A stretch of DNA of 64,000 bases from Sipunculus nudus (taxonomy: Eukaryota > Annelida > Sipuncula > Golfingiida > Sipunculidae), in the NCBI GenBank assembly GCA_026874595.1, contig CM049314.1, forward strand, positions 54,541,812 to 54,605,811. Reading direction: 5' to 3'. Positions 39,033 through 49,520 of the stretch are shown piece by piece; position 1 is the first letter of the stretch; every line of letters starts with the position of its first letter. Position numbers and translations under genes: made by a program. A model generated the notes under the pieces. It worked only from the letters and a program-made list of their open reading frames with translations. It made no database searches and had not been told where the DNA came from.

Positions 39033-41259
39033 GAATTAACAATGCTATTTTGTCGGGCTCATTCACTGCAAACACGCCAACGAAATTACAGGTTGCTCTG
39101 CATTATTACTACATGACACTCTTAACTGTCGTCTCGTTTATTAAACCACAACACGAAAATTTACACTTCCTTATTTCTTCTGTGTCCAGGATAAGAAAGG
39201 TCAAAAGTCTAATAGCTAATTTACAACATTAGCTGTTAACAGTCCTCGCGGCACTTCTCCATTAAATTAACAATTTTTTAAATAAATTTTCTTTTTTCTA
39301 CAAATTTCTTATAATATCTTGACAGAACTTAACTTGAAATATGTTGCATGTGGAATGGTAATATATGGAGTAACTCACGATATACGTCTATAAAATGAGA
39401 TAGTAAAGAAAATACAAAAATACAGGTCGAGATATCACAAAACACATTAAAAGGCAAATTACCATTTATTGTGAATTGTTTTCCTCCAAAGATTGTGTAG
39501 ATGAACAAATGTATCTTTTGTAAATGCATCTTGTCGACTGGTAGTTTCAAACAATACCATTTCGAGATTAAACCCGGAACAAAGCATTACAAATGTAACA
39601 ACTATCAATAGTAGATGGAATAAGTTATAAAATAGGCTGTTTACTTATAGGCATGATACATAGGTCCCCTTTTTGTAAGAATGAAGCTGAGGGCCATAGG
39701 AATAAATTTATAAAAAAAGTGACATCTAGCTTTGTAACTACAACGCACGCATATTTTTTTTTAAATGGCTATTAAAAAATCAACTAACCCCAATAAAATA
39801 GGTTTAAAAATTAAATTAGAAAATAATCTATTGCACGAAACACATCTTATATATCTCATGATAGCCAGCCCAGTATAGTAAATGATCAACGCAAAGGGCC
39901 AACAATCATTTATACAATTGAATGGAGTTTATGCTTCACCTATGTGTTTTAGGTCCCTCATAGTCTTCAAATTGGAGAAATCCCTGAAAACTTAACACAT
40001 GTCGCTAATGATCTACAAATAACGTCTTATCTTCTTCCGGCAGTTTTTTATCTCCTTAAGTATCTATACAGGCGCGGGTGATAATAGACCGCATCGCCAG
40101 CTGTTCAGTTACTGGTCTCTAACCATTTTAGCATAGTCTCTAACATTTTCAATCCGACAAATCGTCTAATTTGCATGCTTCTGCATGATATCTATAGCTT
40201 CTTGGAAACTCGATCATTTCTGAATTCTTTCTCAGCTCAGCAGATGATGAGGGATCTTAAGCTTTATATTTGAATTGTAGAGCACTTACGAATAATCATA
40301 ATGGCAATGTTTTATGCGATTGCAATTTTTCATAAATTAATGTGAAAAGGGGCTCAAAATTACATTGACATCATCAGTAAGACATAGCCCATATAAGTAT
40401 AAAAATGTAGAAGTGGCTAGAACAGTACTAAATATTTCTCTCATAAGTAGGTCGATGTCTTTTTCGTTTACAGTGCGATATTGCGGTTTGATGATACCTG
40501 GACACAAAATGTGTCTGTTTTGGCGGAAGTGGGTAACACAGGGTCTCCAGGGTCACTCTTCCATATGCTACAGAAAAAAATTGTCAAATAAGTTAATTCC
40601 AGTTTCATTTAAGTCCGTTATAAATATGAACATTTTAAGAGATAGTATAGGGCTTCAAAATTACCCAAACCTTTAACCTTACCTTTTCTTTCACTTTTTT
40701 TAAACGTATTTCAATGGAGTCCTTGACCACAAAAAACAATTTTGTCATTACAGCTATAACAGAAGCAATGAAATGGGGTTTTGTGTTCTTCGGCGGCCAT
40801 TCTGAAAAATCGTACATATTTGACATACTAGCGAGATCTAACTTGTGTCTTCGGATAAATTTAATTCTAGGGATCTTCCATTTCAGGCCCTAGCATCATG
40901 ACTTGAAGTCAAACGTCACTTAACCCACCTATTAAAAGTGGGGACAAAGTCTTGCCTGCACAGAAAATGTGTGACATATATCTAAAAATGTGTGTTTTAA
41001 AGCTGACTACATATTCAGAGTTGCTTTTATACGTGCCTTCTATCCGAATCTCGCATATATGTCATTCACAAATACGTTCTCATACAATACTGGCGTCATT
41101 TGTCTGTTAGAGTGGGGCAATTGTACACTAGTTACCTGTTGGTCAACTTAGAGGACCTGGCTTCATGATTAAACACATGGTCATATTTTTTGGCATAGCG
41201 GTATGTATCACTATCCTTAAAGTCCGAATAGATGCCACCTCCAAATTTCAGATCCTGGC

Positions 41260-42640
41260 TGTCAGGGGATGAAAACGAAATGCCTGATCCACCTGGAAAC
41301 AGGAGTCCCAATCCGTCACATCATGAAAACGGGATCTACTTGCAAACAGGCATCCGATGATTCAGATGAAAAGGAGATGCCTGGACTATATGTGAAAATG
41401 GAACATAAACGGTCAGAAGATGAGAACGGAATGCCTTATACGCATGTAACATCCACAGGATGAAGTGCATGAGGAAACTATGCTGAGAGAAATAACAAAA
41501 TCAGGAAGATGTAGTCCAGGTAAAGATAGACAGTACATTATTTTGAGTAAATAGAGGAAGGCAGTTAAATGGGCCAGATAAAAAAAGAGAATCATTTAAG
41601 GAAAGCAGAGAATCGAAATCAGGAAGAGGGAAACAAGAACAATGCAAATATATCAGAGAAAGATGGATAGGAAAGAGTAAAATAAGGAAAAAGCCAAGTC
41701 ATTTATCAGTAATAAGATTAAACTGAGAAAAACAACAGAGGGAGGAGGCTGAGAACCAGAATGACAAAACAGTAACCTAGTTTAAGGATATGTTGGGAGA
41801 CAAAAGTTAAAATACTAATAGAGAAAGGAGGATAAAGCCAGATAAAAATAAGCAGAGAACCAGTTTAATGATACACAAGCAACACTCAAAAAAAACTATC
41901 GGAGATAGGAGGTAGGAAGACCAAAAGCAAAGAATCAGTTTAAGTATCAAAGAAAAAGCAACACTGGTTATGTTAACAGAAAAAGATTGGACGATTTGGT
42001 CGAGTTATGGCAGAATGATAAGAAAAAAAAGCAAAACTGAGAAAAATTGATATTGTTGGGTTAAGACGAAAGACAAGAATCAGAGGACCTGTTAAAGTAC
42101 TGTCAAGACAAATATGGAGAACATTATCAAATAAAGAACCAGGGAAGAGAGTATTAGGACAAAACCTAATCAAGAGCACGTTTAAGGATCCGATAAAAAC
42201 AACAGTGAGAAGCTACAGGACAGAGCAGGGCTCGGAATCGAAAAATAGGCAGAGATTCCACTTTCAAGACCAAAGAAAGAGAAACACTGAGAAAGCTCAA
42301 AACGAGAGGCGTCTCAGGGCGAGAAACTCTGTTTGAGTGTCAGAGAAAAAAAAACTGGATTTAGCAAACAATCAAAGAGGAGAATTTGAACGAGACCAGT
42401 AAAACCCAAAACCAGTGCAAGGAAAGAAAAGCTTAAAGAAAAATCTCTTTTAGAAAAGGAGGATTAGGTCGAGAAAAAAAAGAAGCAGAGGACCAATCAA
42501 ATGATCGGGACAAGAGCAACCCGGGACATTACCATCGATACAGGAGAGTTGACACATTGAAAAAAAAAATGGACTCCTCGGGTTAAGGATGAGAAAACTT
42601 TTTCAAAGTCTGGTAAAAATCTGGTAAATGGTGGCGTCGA
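41260..42640 (+). repeat. Purine-biased degenerate repeat array, copy 3
   Basis: Equivalent of 27400-28880, with the same strand bias and the same words (GCAGAGAACCAGTTTAATGA, GAGGATTAGGTCGAGAAA). The purine skew has persisted despite many substitutions and indels between the two copies. Confidence 0.75.
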
Positions 42641-42744
42641 TTGATCATCAACGGTGTGGATGGCTTGCAGATGAGTGTGACGGATCAAATTTTGGAATGA
42701 CTTTTTTTTAATAAATTTTGAATTTCGAAATGTCAGATTGATTT

Positions 42745-42748
<4 letters not shown>

Positions 42749-42791
<43 letters not shown>
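42749..42791. repeat. (AT)n microsatellite
   Basis: About 21 AT units at the position equivalent to 29005-29045. Confidence 0.95.
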
Positions 42792-42793
<2 letters not shown>

Positions 42794-43869
42794 CAGATAT
42801 GATATACATAATTATTTTATTATATATAGTTGGTAAACTTCTCTATGAATCGGAAGCCTAAATCCAAATATGTCACCTAGTAGAGAAATTTTGTACACTG
42901 AGTGACTAGACAATGTAATAATGTTGTTTTCGGGAAAAAAAACAGAGCCTAACAGATCACAGGCTTTTGCCCAGAATAAGAGTGCAAAACACTGATAATT
43001 TTATTATAGAACTCAGGTACTTGTTAATCACAATGACTTTTTATCCATTTATTGATGGATTCCTGTCGCGTCTACCCTAACTACATCTTTACCGCAGATG
43101 CCGTGTTGTTTCAGATGGATTTTTAAGTTGTTGTAAAGTTTAGAAATATAGTCCGGAATATGTGTTGTTTCTGTTATTTAATTTAAACGATTGAAATGTA
43201 TATAAGTATCTGAGTATGAATTTAATGGTTGATATGAAGGATATGAGATATATAAACTAATAAATATATCATTTTTCAACATCATCGGAAGGTAGAATGA
43301 CCAAATTGACGTTTCTTCGTTAAGCTTGGACAACAAATCTGTATATGTAGTATAGATAATGTGTTGCTTCACTCTTGGTGTTGCGGGATAATATAATTAT
43401 TAGTTTCAGTCAGTGCATGGTACAGATAAGTAGACCATTCTTTCATAAACTTCTCAATGGAGGTTGAATATATCGGTTTGTTTTACTTTGGTCACAATAA
43501 CATCCCCTTTCAACTTCCTTCTGTCTGTCACCTCAACGCTTATGTTAGTTAAGTTGTTTACTGTTAAAACGGGTTGAAAAGGTACACATAGAAGAGTCGA
43601 TCATCCCGTTTAGTATTAAATTTGTGTGGTGAGAATAGCCTATGTTTTGATTGAATGATTCTTTATTTCCTCCTCGGCAAGAAGAGAAGACAACCATTGA
43701 GTAGATGGAAGGTACAAGATACATGTACCGTGAGCAAACAGTGAAAGAAATAAGATCTAATTAGAAAGTATGCACAGATAAATATAAAATGTTCAAATAT
43801 CTAATCATTAAATACACAAAGCGCAAAGGTATATTAAGATATAATAGTTAAATGGGCTGTCTTAAGGAC

Positions 43870-44460
43870 CAAACATATATCCTCAAGATTATGGTCTAAT
43901 AAACTATATAAGGTCAGTGCTATAGTAAATACAATTTTATGTATTTAGCAAATAACCAAATTAAATATTTAGTCAAAAAACATACAAAGTGCAGTGTTTA
44001 ATTAAAATGTTAACTGAATTTCTAAAAAGAAAACTTGATAACTGAAAATGTTATTCGAATTATATTTCTAACTGACCAAAATATAATTATCAAAAAGATA
44101 CATTATTCCTCATATCCGTTAAATAGTCTGTATTGAAGACTAAAACTAAAAATTAAATTCATTAAATTAAAGATATTTTCATAAAATATACAAAGTCCAG
44201 TGCTATATTCAAATATATACCGTATTCAGAAAAAAGTCACACCTTAATCACTAAAGACTTCTACGTAATGTACTTTGAACATTATTTTTAATGAGATACA
44301 ACTGGCAAAAGGAATTTACAATATTCCTCAAACCCTCGAAATAGGCTAACGCTATGTTAAATTCAGTTTTGTTTTTCTAACCGTTAGTAAACAAAAAAAA
44401 TTGCAGTGTTGTATTAAAATACTGACTGTTGTCTAATAAGACAATAGCGACTTGATAACG
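43870..44460 (-). repeat. Tandem repeats of about 200 bp in LINE 3' UTR
   Basis: The words ATACAAAGTGCAGTG, ATACAAAGTCCAGTG and AAAATTGCAGTG recur at about 43993, 44193 and 44395, a spacing near 200 bp. Matching neighbours are TTATTCGAATTATATTTCTA at 44050 and AATTCGAATAATATTTCTAA at 45386. The second of these is separated from its unit by the solo-LTR-like insertion. Confidence 0.55.
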
Positions 44461-44479
44461 GAAAATATCCTTGTAAATT

Positions 44480-45301
44480 TGTTACAAGTGTCTCTTTTAT
44501 TGTGCGCTGTTGGCATTCTGTTTCGTGTCGGGCTCAAACCCTGGGCGTTGCTATGGCGTGTAGAGACACAGCGCTCATGGAATCCGCACTGGTTGACCTG
44601 GCGTGTAAAGACACAGCGTTTGTGCTAATCTGGAATTTTCTGGGCTGTTCGCGCATTATCAGCGCGTGTCTTGTATTGTTCTTAGGGCGCGTGTGTATTA
44701 TGTATAGTTATGTTCTTTGGAATGTTCGTGAAATAGAAGTTTCTGGGCTTTTGGGTGAGAAGTTATAAATGAGGGGCTGTGTTTAGAGCCGAAAGGAGAG
44801 AGGGAGAAATATTCTAGCGGACACGGAAGAGTGCGAGTCAGTTTGTGGACCTTTCCGATAATTGCAGCAGTTATAGATCTTCATCGAAATTTGTAACGGA
44901 TTTTATATAGTCATCAGTTTTCCTTTGGAATTACTACCAGAACTTCAATTTTGGATTACAACAGATAGTTTTCGGGATTACATTGGACTATTATTTTCTG
45001 AGAAGATTTGCGGAAACTGTTCATCTGGATTATATGTTTTAAAGGACTAGTTAAGCTATGACAGTAGTAGTATCCAGAAAATCCTAGGAACCGGACAATC
45101 GATCTAGTACTGTACACTTTATTGATTATACTGTGTAATTGTATTGATTTACTGTTATGCTGTTGTTATACTGTGTAATTGTATTGATTTAGTGTATTGT
45201 TATGTTAGGGTTGTTTTAAGAATAAAGTATAATTATTTGTTAAAAAAAACACTGACTTCTTTATTCATTCCCTTAGACATTTCACGCTGCCTAGTGTAAC
45301 A
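44480..45301 (+). mobile_element. Solo-LTR-like element nested in the LINE
   Basis: Starts TGTTACA and ends TGTAACA, a perfect 7-bp inverted terminus. Inside, in + orientation, are a TATA box (GTTATAAATGAG, about 44764-44775) and a polyadenylation signal (AATAAAG, about 45221). This is the U3-R-U5 order of an LTR. A direct duplication of about 42 bp containing TATACTGTGTAATTGTATTG lies near 45127-45193. A small 3' remnant (45302-45380) lies between the LTR end and resumed LINE sequence, and AATAT flanks the larger interval 44469-45380 on both sides. The true insertion unit may therefore be that larger interval, and the LTR call is not fully closed. No internal gag/pol sequence is present. Confidence 0.5.
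44763..44775 (+). promoter_or_regulatory. TATA box of solo-LTR-like element
   Basis: AGTTATAAATGAG is followed about 30 bp on by a purine-rich sequence that would be the start of R. It belongs to the LTR, not to a host gene. Confidence 0.4.
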
Positions 45302-45509
45302 GAATCTCATTTTTTTATCTCCATAAGAAAATTTATGCTCGTCACGACTACATGGTCTGTTGTTATTAGGTTCCGTAACAATATAATTCGAATAATATTT
45401 CTAACTGACTGAAATAAAACTGGCAAAAATTTACAATAGTCCTCATATCTTTAAGACCGAAACATACATGGTCAGGTTAATTATATATGGCTGATGCAAT
45501 GGTTATTTT

Positions 45510-46260
45510 AATTTTATCATAAATATTTCTCCCCATAATGTCTCTCTTTGGTCGAAATGATGAACAATCAGTGAAGATATGACACAAAATATCCTCTTGA
45601 AAGGAGTTGCAAAATTTACAAATAACGCTCTCATCCGGATCCGCTAAACAATTAAAGTAACCTTACCATGTCACATATTATCTTGCTACAACTTATTTGA
45701 TTCCGTGCAATATAGTTAAGACTAAAAGTTTTCTTTGTCAACTCAGGGTGGATTCTCAAGAAACGGTGAAAGTCGTTTCTTTTTACATCGCAGAACACCA
45801 TATACTTTGTTCGTATGAATGGATAGCATAACATATAATTCGTTTCCAGGTTAAATAATCTGGAAAACTTCCACCATTTTTATATTAAGAAAAGAAATTA
45901 CCGTTCCGTATTTATTCAAAGTATCAACAATGTTAGGAATGAAACCTTTCTGGTTAATGTGTACTTGTAATTTCAGTTGATATAGCCAAGTAAAAACAAT
46001 TTCTTTGCTATGCCTAAATTGTCACCAGAAATTAATTAATAAAGGAATAGAAGTTTTCTTTTATCTATTCTGCCTTGCATGGTAAACCATCCGAGTAAGC
46101 CCCTAACTACCTCTCCGTGGGTTCTCACTTGTAACCCTTGAATCGTTTTTCCAGCAAATGTTTGTAGTTTTTCAATTAAATAACTTTCAGTTTTGCTAGT
46201 TGAATACCATAATTCAGAACCATATAATAGAGAGGGTATACATATTTAATCTAAAAAACT
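45510..46260 (-). pseudogene. LINE ORF2 C-terminal region
   Basis: On the minus strand about 46245-46083 translates to PLLLYGSELWYSTSKTESYL followed by IEKLQTFAGKTIQGLQ, the LLYGxExW block found downstream of the reverse transcriptase in many APE-type LINEs. Further on, about 45650-45520 translates to a CKFC...EDILCHIF...C pattern, the C-terminal cysteine/histidine motif of such ORF2 proteins, thought to help bind RNA. An in-frame piece is open at 45652-45834. The segments are in different frames, so the region is broken. Confidence 0.65.
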
Positions 46261-46533
46261 ATAGCTGATAACGTCGGCAGAAGGGCGTGTGATTGCACTC
46301 CCACATTCCAAGAGCGCCCAAAATGGATTTCCCTTTCCTACACACCTGTCGTCAGTGCGTGATTGTGAGGAAAAAGAGGATTTTAATAAAATTCCCACAC
46401 TCTTCCCTACTCTTGCACTTCTGTTTATTTTGTGTTACCCATTTTTCACACCCTTTATTTACTATATATTTTGTTCTGTTTTTCTAGTTTCCCCGAAGAC
46501 CATATATTTTGATTTTTCTTAACAAAAGGAAAT

Positions 46534-47273
46534 TCAGCATAGCTGACTGTATATGTGGGCTCTGTTAATCATGTGATCCAATGATGATTTGGTATTTGCT
46601 AACAAAACAGTATCATGTGCATATGTTAAGAAGCTATCATCAATATCATTTACCAGCAGTCCAATATTTTCTTCATTAATATAATTATGAAAGTCCACGA
46701 AGGACACAGTAAAATAAAACATAGTCATGATACCCCCCTGTTTGACAGTCTGAGATATTTTGAATTCATCTGACAATTCTCCATTAACAAGTAAACTACA
46801 TGAGCTACCAATTAGCCATTCTCTAAACAATAGCCACAATTGGGTACGGATTGCCAGATTATATGCCTTTAACAGCAGTCGGTCCCACCACACTGTGCCA
46901 AAAGCAGATTAACAGTTTAAAAAATAACAATATACTCTACCCCCTTGCTCACAATGGTGAAATATACTTTCTTGTACAGAAAAAAAGATGCCATCAGACT
47001 GCTACAACCTTTTCTGCAAGCATGTTGCATTTTATCGGGGAATTCCCTGTTTCTCAACCACGGTTCTAGTCTGAACCATATTTTTTTAAAGAGCTTATTT
47101 AAAACTGGTATTAATGTAATCCATCTGTATGAATTCTTGGAGGATCTGTTTCTGCCCTTATACAAAGAAGAAGTAATGCCAATCTTTAAGGATTTTGGAA
47201 TATATACCTTTTTGATAAAGGGATTGTACAATATTGCAAAATATATACATATTCCAGGTACACCATATTTCAA
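46534..47273 (-). pseudogene. LINE reverse transcriptase domain, broken
   Basis: Two adjacent minus-strand frames (46917-47273, then 46534-46893) carry the reverse transcriptase blocks in order. These are SLKIGITSSLYKGRNRSSKN and YRWITLIPVLNKLFKKIW (blocks 1-2), then WWDRLLLKAYNLAIRTQLW (block 3), LLVNGELSDEFKISQTVKQG (block 4) and LTYAHDTVLLANT (block 5). The catalytic box, normally Y-x-D-D, reads YAHD, so one metal-binding Asp is lost. A frameshift or stop separates the two frames at about 46900. The enzyme would have copied LINE RNA into DNA at a nick made by the upstream endonuclease. Confidence 0.85.
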
Positions 47274-47481
47274 GTGTTCATATGGGATAACCAGGAGCTT
47301 TATTACTTGGTAATTGTTTACAGATCTTTACATTTCATGAATGTGTCGCAGCACCCCTGTATTATCATAATGTTTATTTGCATTAATTTATATTCCTGCG
47401 ATTTTTTCAATAACATGAGACGTAAATGTTTCTTGGTCGGTTACTTCTTCCGGTTGCTCATTAAGTAAATTGCTCAAATGA

Positions 47482-47754
47482 TTACGCCAAAACGAACGAA
47501 CGGAGTTCCATTGGAGTCGAAAAGTTAGAATTACTATCGTTCATTATTTGAATATTACCGGAATGATTTTTGTGACCTTTCACATACTTCCAGAAAGACG
47601 TAATATCAATATCGTGATTAAGACTTGCCTCTTTAAATTCTAATATCGGTTTCTTTAATAATTTTCCGAATACACGTTTAGTCACTTTGTATTCTTTATA
47701 CGGGTTAAAATAAAAACTCCGTGGGTGACCTTCATCTACCCAAATACTTCGCAT
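47482..47754 (-). pseudogene. LINE ORF2 linker between endonuclease and reverse transcriptase
   Basis: The 90-residue frame contains YKEYKVTKRVFGKLLKKPIL and DIDITSFWKYVKGHKN, matching the helical linker (YxxYKxxKRxFRKxLRK ... LDxxxFWKxVKxxK) common between the two enzymatic domains of molluscan and cnidarian APE-type LINEs. It confirms that this locus was one continuous ORF2. It is separated from the reverse transcriptase frame by a frameshift. Confidence 0.7.
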
Positions 47755-47999
47755 TTCTCTCTGGTGGGCGTTGGCTTTGTTTAATTCTTAGCCTCAGTAT
47801 GGTTTTTATATGTGTCGACGTTTGTTTTTGGTACCACCTTATTATAAGCTTTTTTTCATACATCCACTTAATAGAAAAAACACATAGTCATCAATATCGG
47901 CTTTTGTTTATGGTTCTGACTGAAGTGTGTCTTCCATAGAGACATATATATTTCAATTGTTATAATAATGGTCTGCATGTGAGTTTTTCCCTTTTTAGG

Positions 48000-48740
48000 T
48001 CTTGCGAGATACTTTTTGAGTATTTTCTATATTTAAGTTTATGGTAGCTACAACTAGGAGATGATCCGAGGTATTTAAAGCGTGATCATCAATCTCTTTA
48101 CACCAATAAACTCTGTTTAAACTTGTCGTAGGGATTAGTATGTGGTTAATTTGAGTACTGGGTCGGGCACTTTAAGGGAAACAGGTGTCAGCTGGGCCTG
48201 GGGGAAATGCTTGTTATCTTACTGGAATGAAATTGTTTACTCAATAAATTCTGACAGTATAGCGCCCCGATCGGCACAAACGTTACCTCTTGGTCCGCCC
48301 AGTTGGCCTAACTTCACCTATAGATAGTAAATTGATGTATGCCGCGGTCAAGATTGACAACTGCGTGTAAATTCTTCTACTGTATAATTAGACGGAGTTA
48401 AATACCAATTTATTATAAAAATAGGTTGTTCGTTTGGTAGGCTTAGTTTGATTACTAATATACTGTCATTTCCCAAGTTTTCAACTTTTGACATTAAATA
48501 ACTCAGATCTTTGCGCCACATGGTTACCACCCGTCCACGTCTCAGACACTCAAGATTATGGTGGGTGTACGCATCGTATTTGGTATTGAATGTTCTTGAA
48601 AAGGAACTGTTTACCGATGTCAAATGATGTTCTTGTAAACACAGAATATCTGCTTTTGCCATAATAACCTCTATATAGTTTGAAGAAGCAAACGGTTCCC
48701 TGCAATTATGTGTTGTGTTCACAAGCTGGTTTGTATTCAT
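48000..48740 (-). pseudogene. LINE AP-endonuclease domain, broken
   Basis: The minus-strand frame 48348-48740 shows the endonuclease/exonuclease/phosphatase fold: ADILCLQEHHLTS contains the catalytic Glu block and LVIKLSLPNEQPIFIINWYL the following strand. After a frameshift, 48327-48150 reads NVCADRGAILSEFIEYNFIP. After another, 48130-48000 reads QINHILIPTTSLNRVYWCKE and ALNTSDHLLVVATIN, which contains the terminal SDH catalytic motif. All key blocks are recognisable in order. At least two frameshifts break the domain. Confidence 0.8.
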
Positions 48741-48759
48741 GTCATTATTCTTAATAATA

Positions 48760-49260
48760 AATTTCTCGGAAATACTTATAAAGATCTTTATATGTAAATA
48801 TCTTTTGAAGTCTTTTATGGTGTCTTTATAAGTAATGCTAATTTTACGTACTTAATTATTCTACAATACATCCCGTCAGGCCAAAACCCCTTTTAGGTCA
48901 AGCAAGCATGAAGGTCTCCTACTGCATATATTTTTACTGACAATGTCACATCGTCTGTTTTCAATATTTTACATTGTTTTGCCTCTAATTTTTTTCCTTT
49001 CAATATGTTTACAATACGGTCCATTTTTTTTAGATAATACTGTTTTTTTTTACCATTACATTACCGATATAGTAGCTGGAAGGTGGCACCTTAGATATTA
49101 ACTTGTAGATAACCTCCAAGACCAAGACTATCGTCTGAATTTGTCACCTCAATAACCTTTTCAACTAGAACCTGGTCACCCTCAGTAGGTGACACTTTAT
49201 CATTTCCATCAGCTGAGTTTAGTATTCATTTATTTCTATTGGCTTCTGTTATCTTAGCAG
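48760..49260 (-). pseudogene. Possible LINE ORF1 remnant and 5' part
   Basis: On the minus strand about 49210-49090 reads DGNDKVSPTEGDQVLVEKVI and further acidic residues without a stop. Later, about 48940-48890 contains VGDLHACLT-like residues in another frame. This would be the expected ORF1 position, but no RRM, zinc knuckle or coiled coil can be firmly identified. Confidence 0.3.
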
Positions 49261-49520
49261 AGCAAACAATTGCATCTATTTAATTTTCAGTCTTCATACC
49301 AGACTGTACCGAGGAGGGATGGATACCATGACAATGGGCGTATTTTTTTGGAATTACAGGAGCATGTTGTTTTGAAACATTTTCTTGTTAAAACTGAATG
49401 GTTTTGTCATTCTGGACAGGAGGAGAACGTTTTGAGGCTGGTATGGAAGCAAGATCTCTGTAAGATACAGAAGTATTTGATTATGAGCGACAGAGTGACA
49501 ATTGTAGAGAAATAGAAATA

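Larger units (their letters stand above)
39033..43648 (+). repeat. Segmental tandem unit, copy 3 (deleted and 3'-truncated)
   Basis: Copy 3 begins AATTAACAATGCTATTTTGT. Near 39810-39835 it skips the equivalent of about 23280-24490, and near 40035 it skips about 24700-26220, which removes the SINE site. It then runs through the purine array, the (AT)n tract and on to the equivalent of about 29960, where homology stops at 43648 against the 3' end of a LINE. Confidence 0.85.
43649..49520 (-). mobile_element. Degenerate LINE (AP-endonuclease plus reverse transcriptase) on minus strand
   Basis: Read on the minus strand, the element runs from about 49.2 kb to its 3' end at 43649. The 3' end carries AATAAAGAATCATTCAATCA, a polyadenylation-like signal and tail. 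In order it holds a possible ORF1 remnant (48.85-49.25 kb), an AP-endonuclease domain (48.04-48.74 kb), a linker and reverse transcriptase (46.53-47.75 kb), a C-terminal region with a Cys/His motif (45.52-45.65 kb), and a 3' UTR with tandem repeats of about 200 bp (43.87-44.46 kb). Stops, frameshifts and a lost catalytic Asp make it inactive. A solo-LTR-like element interrupts its 3' part. Domain order fits APE-type non-LTR elements (Jockey/CR1/I groups); the clade is not resolved. The precise 5' end and TSDs are unclear. Confidence 0.8.

Noticed and set aside
46289-46522. Plus-strand frames across the LINE
   Set aside because: They are antisense to LINE ORF2 sequence between reverse transcriptase block 5 and the LLYGSE block.
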